Positions 59,527 through 64,000 of a stretch of DNA of 64,000 nucleotides are shown one piece after another. The DNA comes from Spartobacteria bacterium (GTDB lineage Bacteria; Verrucomicrobiota; Verrucomicrobiia; Chthoniobacterales; UBA10450), in assembly GCA_003169975.1 (NCBI GenBank), contig PNAA01000009.1, forward strand, positions 62,001-126,000, written 5' to 3'. Every line of letters starts with the position of its first letter. Positions within the stretch are counted from its first letter, which is position 1. Both the position numbers and the translations under genes were made by a program. The notes beneath the pieces are model-generated. The model searched no databases. It was not told the DNA's origin and was given only the letters and a program-made list of their open reading frames with translations.

Positions 59527-60436
59527 ATGTTGTGTCAAGTAAGTTGTTACCGAATTTAGCCATAGCGGCGGGGACCTCCGGTTTCTGTGCTAGCGTTTGC
59601 CGCAGCAGACCGAACATTCGTAGCTCAGGCCCTATATCCGGACTGTCCTTTACTAGATACTGCCATCCCGCGGGTGCGTTTCCGCCAATTTGCTCAACGA
59701 GTGCTTGACGCAGAAGATGCTCAACGTCGGAATATTGGTAGATCTGGTAACCTTTCGAGAGAAACAGCAACAACAAAGCCAGTAGATTGACCGTACAAGG
59801 GATTTCCCTTTCGTCCTGCGACCCCGTGTTATAAAAATAAGCGGTAGCTGAACTATCACGATTCAGAGCGGCAAGAATGTAAGCGAAGTCCTTTTCTTCA
59901 GCAGAACCGAAGATGTTCGCGTCGGCTGCGGTTCGCAACTTTTCAAGTGCCAACTCGGCTTCCAGCCGCCTTACGCGTTCTTCATTCGTGGCGGCGACCA
60001 AGTTTCGATCAAAGTAGCTTCGCCAGACCTCAGCGACGACTACTGGCAGAAGCTCGACGTAATTTGCATCGTTCCATTCGGGGATCTGTAAGGTTTGTAG
60101 GTCGGCTCGTAAATGAGCGCGGAGTCCCGCCGCCGACACATACGGTAAGAGCGCGACGTGTTTATCCTTCAATTTTTGGATCAAGCCGGCGTCGAGTTCT
60201 TTCTTCACCATACTCGACCCAATGGACTCTTCGGTTAGATAGACGAGAATCCCGTCACAGGTGGGAATGCCCGTTTTAAAGATCGCTTCTAACCAAGGTT
60301 GCCCATGCCGAATCTCCGCCGTGTCGAGCCATGGATCGATCTGGCACCGACGGAGATCTTGCTCAACCTTATGGATGAAGCCTTGATCCGACCTCGAATG
60401 TGATAAAAAGACGCGGGGTTTAGAACCTTCACTCAT
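59498..60436 (-). CDS. TIR-domain protein, C-terminus replaced by transposon sequence
   Basis: MSEGSKPRVFLSHSRSDQGF opens a TIR domain of about 140 residues: FLSHSRSD, IDPWLDTAEIRHGQPWLEAI, CDGILVYLTEESIGS, MVKKELDAGL (Glu80 is a candidate NADase glutamate). A helical region follows (RVRRLEAELALEKLRTAADA onward) without a recognisable cyclic-nucleotide-binding fold. Residues 296-312 (GNNLLDTTFTGQGLDWV) are read from the transposon end; the native 46-residue end lies at 56486-56626. With the cyclase this would be a TIR effector that depletes NAD. The truncated product may be inactive. Confidence 0.82.
   Translation of the reverse strand: MSEGSKPRVFLSHSRSDQGFIHKVEQDLRRCQIDPWLDTAEIRHGQPWLEAIFKTGIPTCDGILVYLTEESIGSSMVKKELDAGLIQKLKDKHVALLPYVSAAGLRAHLRADLQTLQIPEWNDANYVELLPVVVAEVWRSYFDRNLVAATNEERVRRLEAELALEKLRTAADANIFGSAEEKDFAYILAALNRDSSATAYFYNTGSQDEREIPCTVNLLALLLLFLSKGYQIYQYSDVEHLLRQALVEQIGGNAPAGWQYLVKDSPDIGPELRMFGLLRQTLAQKPEVPAAMAKFGNNLLDTTFTGQGLDWV
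59552..59559. repeat. 8-bp target site duplication, right
   Basis: GAATTTAG, the partner of 56627-56634, immediately outside the right terminal inverted repeat. Confidence 0.9.
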
Positions 60437-60614
60437 CGTTCATTCCGACGCTATTCGTGCCGATTGCTTTGCGCAAGCGACCGTTGTCCCATCGGACAAA
60501 TACCGGACATTCGCGCTGATCAGCGTTGATTCGCGCCTGATCACATTTGCATTCCGGCGACAAATCCAGTTTACGGTGACCTGCGCACGGCTGATCTTGT
60601 TTCGTTACACCTAA

Positions 60615-60893
60615 ATGGCAACCTGGATACGCAACATTCCCGAAACATGGGCAAATACTTCGGGCTGGCGGACAGACATCGCGCTCACAAACCTGCGCGC
60701 AGGATATGATAGAGCCGAGTACCTCTTGGAGGACGGTACGCGCATTCGGATACCGATGTCGGAGATGCGGCGTGCATTAGCAACCGCCAATGTCCGTCAA
60801 AACCTGATGGTCGGCCCCTTCAATGTGGACCCCTTCGGTCGCACCGTTAATGACATACTTGTGTCCATGGAGGTCATCCATTCCCCGCGTTGA
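60615..60893 (+). CDS. Small hypothetical protein
   Basis: 92 residues (MATWIRNIPETWANTSGWRT). A short beta-rich opening, then YDRAEYLLEDGTRIRIPMSE and LMVGPFNVDPFGRTVNDILV. Looks like a genuine small domain, but I recognise no family. Divergent from the TIR gene across 178 bp. Confidence 0.55.
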   Translation: MATWIRNIPETWANTSGWRTDIALTNLRAGYDRAEYLLEDGTRIRIPMSEMRRALATANVRQNLMVGPFNVDPFGRTVNDILVSMEVIHSPR

Positions 60894-61056
60894 TTCCACG
60901 ACCACGCTGCATTAGTGTTCCGCGTCCGCTGAAAGCGCCGGACATTCCATGGACAAAACCCCGCGATCTCCTGACCAGCGTTGAGCGGCGCTGCGCCCCC
61001 CGCGCTCCGAGGATTCTGAACCTCCGGCACTCGTAATAAGCTCTGCAACAACGGCA

Positions 61057-61103
61057 TGTCCCCGGCGAGAATCGAACTCGCATTTAAGGTTTAGGAAATC
61101 TTG
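61057..61103 (-). pseudogene. tRNA-Arg(CCU) 3' fragment
   Basis: Minus strand: anticodon arm AAGAT-TTCCTAA-ACCTT (anticodon CCT; one mismatched stem pair), T-arm GCGAG-TTCGATT-CTCGC and acceptor CGGGGAC plus A. The 5' half is absent. It borders the unknown locus at 61135-63746, so it may be the attachment-site remnant of that unit. 60894-61056 holds nothing else. Confidence 0.65.
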
Positions 61104-61134
61104 TGCTGCGTGACATCGCCCGGGCGCTCGCATT

Positions 61135-61303
61135 CGAAGAGAGCATTGGCGGCAATCCCTTTTGCGAAAAGCTTTGCAGCAAAGCAATGCTTCTGGTCTA
61201 TCTCTGTCTTTGACGTGCGCATGCGAGTAAATCGTCGAGCCGATTCCCCTGAGTTCCGCAACGCAAAAACTGATCTCGGCGCTTCCGGCCTGACGATCGA
61301 TTT
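61135..61303 (+). promoter_or_regulatory. Conserved leader upstream of unknown gene A2
   Basis: Homologous to 47830-47999 upstream of gene A1; see shared blocks there. Confidence 0.6.
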
Positions 61304-62197
61304 ATGACGGCAAAACGAGGACAAGTCGAGGGCGTCGCCGGGCCGTTGCAACGTGAGGATTGGGATTTCTGCTCCGTGCCGGATAACGAAGTCTACGCAT
61401 GCCAATGGTGGGAGTATGCTCGCGAATCCGCTCGCATCCGCGCGTTTTACAACCCGGCGGGCTCCGATTTTTTTCAGTCGGTCGGCATGGCGCCCGAGCG
61501 GCAACGCCCTAACCGAACGACGAAGATTGAAGCCCACCGGCATTTGGTTGATCCGATCAGAGTGCAGTTTGCCCGGTTCCTTCGCGAATATGCCTTGCCG
61601 GTGAATCAGACGATGCAGCGCGCGCGCGAACACGGAATCGCGGCCGAGGCGCTCGACTACCCCTGGCAATGCCTACCAAGCGACCTGCGGCGGGCGGTGC
61701 TAGAGGATCTTGCGCCTTACTCCACCAAAATGCCTTGCCTAACGTTTCTCCCTTTCAACAGATGCTCCGATCTACGTGACTTGGGAATTGCGGATGAGGA
61801 TTACCGGTGCGCGCAGCTCGACCAGCAAACCGGGATCGAGCGGTTCCGGGCGCAGGTCGAATGGGCTGAATTCACGGATTCGCAAATCGTCGAAGCGTTT
61901 CGCGTTTGGGTGAAGGAAAATCGTCCTCTTGGTGTCGGTCATTCGGATCAGCGCGGCAAGCGTAACAGCGGTGGGCTCGATGCCCGGTTGCACTGGGTCG
62001 GCATTCTTCGACTCATGAGCGCGATCCCCTTCACAAGGGCCCAGACCTTACGTCCCGATGCTTGGAAAAGGTATCGCACGATGGACTGGCCGCGCGCCCG
62101 CCAGAACGCAGGTCGCACATTCCGTCACCTTTTTTTCTTCTTGCCAGAAATCGATCGTCCCATGCATTGGCCGACGGCAGGCAGGCGCGCGAAATAA
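61304..62197 (+). CDS. Unknown family A protein, copy 2
   Basis: 297 residues (MTAKRGQVEGVAGPLQREDW). The conserved N-terminus GVAGPLQREDWDFCSVPDNE with ACQWWEYARES and the C-terminal LHWVGILRLMSAIPFTRAQT and FRHLFFFLPEI match gene A1; the middle (residues about 55-165) is unrelated. Tryptophan- and arginine-rich, soluble, no recognised motif. It is followed by KTSC and gp27-like genes, which suggests a phage- or transposon-derived context. Confidence 0.7.
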   Translation: MTAKRGQVEGVAGPLQREDWDFCSVPDNEVYACQWWEYARESARIRAFYNPAGSDFFQSVGMAPERQRPNRTTKIEAHRHLVDPIRVQFARFLREYALPVNQTMQRAREHGIAAEALDYPWQCLPSDLRRAVLEDLAPYSTKMPCLTFLPFNRCSDLRDLGIADEDYRCAQLDQQTGIERFRAQVEWAEFTDSQIVEAFRVWVKENRPLGVGHSDQRGKRNSGGLDARLHWVGILRLMSAIPFTRAQTLRPDAWKRYRTMDWPRARQNAGRTFRHLFFFLPEIDRPMHWPTAGRRAK

Positions 62198-62271
62198 CTA
62201 GGCAGATAATCCGGGCGATTTGTCGCCCATTTCGCACAGAAGGAAGGGGGAATAGCAGTGGCGCAAAAGCT

Positions 62272-62454
62272 ATGCCAGCACTCAACAGTTCCTGTCTCGC
62301 ATCGGTCGAGTACGACTCCGGCACCATGTACCTCACGTTCCACAGCGGACGGAACTACACGCTGCACGGTGTGCCCGAATACCATTACGACGGCCTGCTC
62401 AACGCTTCGTCGCCCGGTTGGTATTTCAATACTTACCTGAAAGGTCGTTATTGA
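62272..62454 (+). CDS. KTSC-domain protein
   Basis: 60 residues (MPALNSSCLASVEYDSGTMY). LASVEYDSGTMYLTFHSGRN, YTLHGVPEYHYDGLLNASSP and GWYFNTYLKGRY follow the KTSC consensus. KTSC domains stand alone or are fused to lysyl-tRNA synthetase or phage proteins; the role is unclear. The stop overlaps the TTG start of the next gene. Confidence 0.75.
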   Translation: MPALNSSCLASVEYDSGTMYLTFHSGRNYTLHGVPEYHYDGLLNASSPGWYFNTYLKGRY

Positions 62455-62993
62455 GCACGGCTCGTCATCACATTACCGGCGGGGCCGGCGGGGGCGATGG
62501 AAATGGCGCCTCCGGCTCTCCGCTTTCCGAAACCAAAGCCGCGCTTGTCGCCATGGCCGAGGAGGCGGACGAACTCCAGCAGGCCGTCGGAGGTTCAGTG
62601 ACCGACGCGTTGGCGGGATGGCTCGGACCCCAATATGCCATGGCGGCGCGGGCGCAGCTCGCCGAGCTGAAAGGCGAAGATCGTTTGAAACTCCTGCGCG
62701 CGTTCGTGCAGGATTGGGCGCTGCTCCGGCAGGGCGATCAAACCGCACAGCGGCTGGAAATCGACCGCGAGCGGGTGGTACTCGAGCGGGAGAGGACCGA
62801 AACGCACCTGCGCGAGCAGTTTGAAGAATGGTTGAAGGATCCGGGAGCGAAGCGACGGCTCTGCGGAGAGGGTCTCAGCCCGGAGGAGCGCGAGCGGCGA
62901 ATGCGTGAAATCTTCGACCTGCCGGAAAAAGGGAAAGGCGGAATCAGCGCTGAGACACTCAAGAAAATCGAGAGAGAGCTGGGCATCATGTAA
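62451..62993 (+). CDS. gp27-like protein lacking its N-terminal domain
   Basis: 180 residues from a TTG overlapping the KTSC stop (TTGA); an ATG at 62418 is possible. The C-terminal 140 residues (AMAEEADELQQAVGGSVTDA, QRLEIDRERVVLERERTETH, LSPEERERRMREIFDLPEKG, ISAETLKKIERELGIM) are paralogous to the second half of the next gene. The N-terminal KIARLPRSVRQEL domain is missing and replaced by a Gly-rich linker. Long coiled coil. Confidence 0.6.
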   Translation: MSTARHHITGGAGGGDGNGASGSPLSETKAALVAMAEEADELQQAVGGSVTDALAGWLGPQYAMAARAQLAELKGEDRLKLLRAFVQDWALLRQGDQTAQRLEIDRERVVLERERTETHLREQFEEWLKDPGAKRRLCGEGLSPEERERRMREIFDLPEKGKGGISAETLKKIERELGIM

Positions 62994-63011
62994 TGACTCG
63001 CGAAGCTGCCG

Positions 63012-63061
63012 TGATCCGACCTAATCCGGCTAAATCCGACTGAATCCGACTGAATCCGACC
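63012..63061. repeat. Five tandem 10-bp repeats (iteron-like)
   Basis: TGATCCGACC, TAATCCGGCT, AAATCCGACT, GAATCCGACT, GAATCCGACC, ending one base before the ATG at 63063. Same motif and position as 49003-49042. Confidence 0.85.
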
Positions 63062-63062
63062 G

Positions 63063-63746
63063 ATGAATCTGACTCGAAATGGAAAAATCGCCCGGCTCCC
63101 GCGCTCGGTGCGGCAGGAATTAAACCGCCGCCTGGACGACGGAGAGCAAGGCAGGAAGCTTGTCGCGTGGCTCAACGCGCTGCCCGAAGTGCAGGCCATC
63201 GTGGCCGCAGAGTTCGGCGGGAAATCGATTCGGGAGCAAAATCTCTCCGAATGGAAACAGGGCGGCTATCGCGACTGGACGGCGCAGCAGGAGGCGCTCG
63301 AAATCGCCGGGCGGCTCGGCGAAGATGCAGCGGAATGGGCCGGCGAAGGCCGCGCGCCGCTGACCGACACGCTGGCGCATTTTCTCGTCGCCCGTTACGC
63401 GGTGGCGACACGGCGCGTCGCCGAAACCGGCGGACGCGAAGGTTGGCGTTTGCTCCGCGAAATGTGCAGCGATGTCGTCGAGTTGCAGAAGTGCGATCAC
63501 AGCACGCAGCGACTCCAAATCGACCGCAAACGCTTGCAACTCGAAAAAGAGAGCTCGGAGAAACAGATCCGCGAAAAGGTCGCGGAGTTGTTGAAAGAAC
63601 CGGGCTCGAACGGCGAAGGTCTCAGCCGGGAGGAGCGCAACGACCGCATCCGCGAAATATTCAAATGGCCGCCCGAAAGAAAAAGAAACGGCGGCCTCAC
63701 AGCTGAAACATTGGCGGAGATTGAGAGGACCCTGAAATTACTATGA
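63063..63746 (+). CDS. Mu gp27-like (DUF3486-type) protein
   Basis: 227 residues (MNLTRNGKIARLPRSVRQEL). The N-terminus NGKIARLPRSVRQELNRRLD with KLVAWLNALPEVQAI resembles the DUF3486 small-terminase family of Mu-like phages. The rest is a long coiled coil (QRLQIDRKRLQLEKESSEKQ) closing with ISxETLxxIExxLxxL. Placed directly after the 10-bp repeats. Could bind those repeats, as small terminases bind pac sites; this is inference. Confidence 0.65.
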   Translation: MNLTRNGKIARLPRSVRQELNRRLDDGEQGRKLVAWLNALPEVQAIVAAEFGGKSIREQNLSEWKQGGYRDWTAQQEALEIAGRLGEDAAEWAGEGRAPLTDTLAHFLVARYAVATRRVAETGGREGWRLLREMCSDVVELQKCDHSTQRLQIDRKRLQLEKESSEKQIREKVAELLKEPGSNGEGLSREERNDRIREIFKWPPERKRNGGLTAETLAEIERTLKLL

Positions 63747-63862
63747 TCTCCTTGTCGCATCCCAGCGTCGCGGCGCTCCAACGTCATCCTCTGGATAAGA
63801 CTATGACCTGCCTATTTGTTACTCAGAAAGTAACCGGCCTAACTTTTGGAGGCATCGAAGCC

Positions 63863-64000
63863 ATGCCAGTTACTCCTTTAGTTCCTTTTCCAGATTTAGA
63901 TCGTTTTTATCCGGAAACAAGGCTCCCAGACAGGGAGAGAGACCGCGAGATTAAACCGCCTGCCTGTCGGTTTCATTTTTATAGATCCCACGATTTCAAT
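63863..64000 (+). CDS. Partial open frame at the right edge
   Basis: MPVTPLVPFPDLDRFYPETR onward, open to the window end. GGAGG at 63848-63852 with 10-base spacing is a good SD; an in-frame ATG at 63803 is an alternative. Too short to identify. Confidence 0.4.
   Translation, partial: MPVTPLVPFPDLDRFYPETRLPDRERDREIKPPACRFHFYRSHDFN

Larger units (their letters stand above)
56635..59551 (+). mobile_element. IS1595-family transposon with five passenger genes (2917 bp)
   Basis: Left end GGCAATAAATTACTTGACAC AACATT and right end (inverted) GGTAACAACTTACTTGACAC AACATT form 26-bp terminal inverted repeats with three mismatches. Both ends abut GAATTTAG. Inside are one intact transposase gene and five further plus-strand genes, four of them linked by 4-base overlaps. 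The element interrupts the minus-strand TIR-domain gene. Intact ends, an intact transposase and an exact target duplication indicate a recent, possibly still mobile insertion. Confidence 0.9.

Overview
The window looks like accessory chromosome of a soil Verrucomicrobiota, most likely a Chthoniobacterales/Udaeobacter-like lineage. This rests on inference from GC-rich coding DNA, many secreted kelch proteins with stereotyped [14 protein letters not shown] blades, dockerin-type tails ending in GDIGLVKS-like sequence, TMTC-like TPR membrane proteins and abundant dispersed extragenic repeats. No rRNA, intact tRNA or CRISPR array was found.

Layout. 1-534: start of a glycogen synthase gene leaving the window on the left. 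858-10184: four co-oriented secreted proteins with unrelated N-terminal domains (unknown, BNR propeller, phosphoesterase, endonuclease/phosphatase fold), all carrying the same beta-rich plus dockerin-like C-terminal module. 11314-17701, 36780-39263 and 46579-47673: six kelch proteins, five with exactly 7 blades and one with 14. 18045-24889: a secreted PQQ-type sugar dehydrogenase, small DUF2188-like proteins, a cupin and a PQQ-propeller protein. 22300-28800: a decayed integron. A 5' fragment of an integron integrase gene lies divergent to minus-strand cassettes, which are bounded by GTTAGGC/GCCTAAC core sites and attC-like elements. 29754-32072: a PAS histidine kinase with one broken and one intact response regulator, and a receiver fragment running into an XRE regulator. 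32250-41200: an island graveyard (tRNA-Ser fragment, DUF4209 gene, integrase and hsdR relics, serine recombinase, repeated scars). 41785-45907: a ClC antiporter, a nested MITE and a two-TM protein. 48000-49129 and 61135-63746: two versions of an unknown locus with 10-bp iterons and gp27-like genes. 49161-55032: two tandem TPR/GT-C membrane proteins and a GT39-like glycosyltransferase.

The most striking region is 55554-60436. A class III nucleotidyl cyclase gene lies downstream of a TIR-domain gene on the same strand, a Pycsar-like pairing. A 2917-bp IS1595-family transposon with 26-bp inverted repeats and an 8-bp target duplication (GAATTTAG) sits inside the TIR gene and carries five overlapping passenger genes. 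Removing the transposon and one target copy restores an uninterrupted TIR reading frame of about 341 codons that ends 176 bp before the cyclase start. The cyclase has its own near-consensus sigma70 promoter.

Where no recognisable SD motif is seen, starts were chosen from signal peptides, homologous N-termini or overlap with the upstream stop. No searches were run; family names come from motif recognition.
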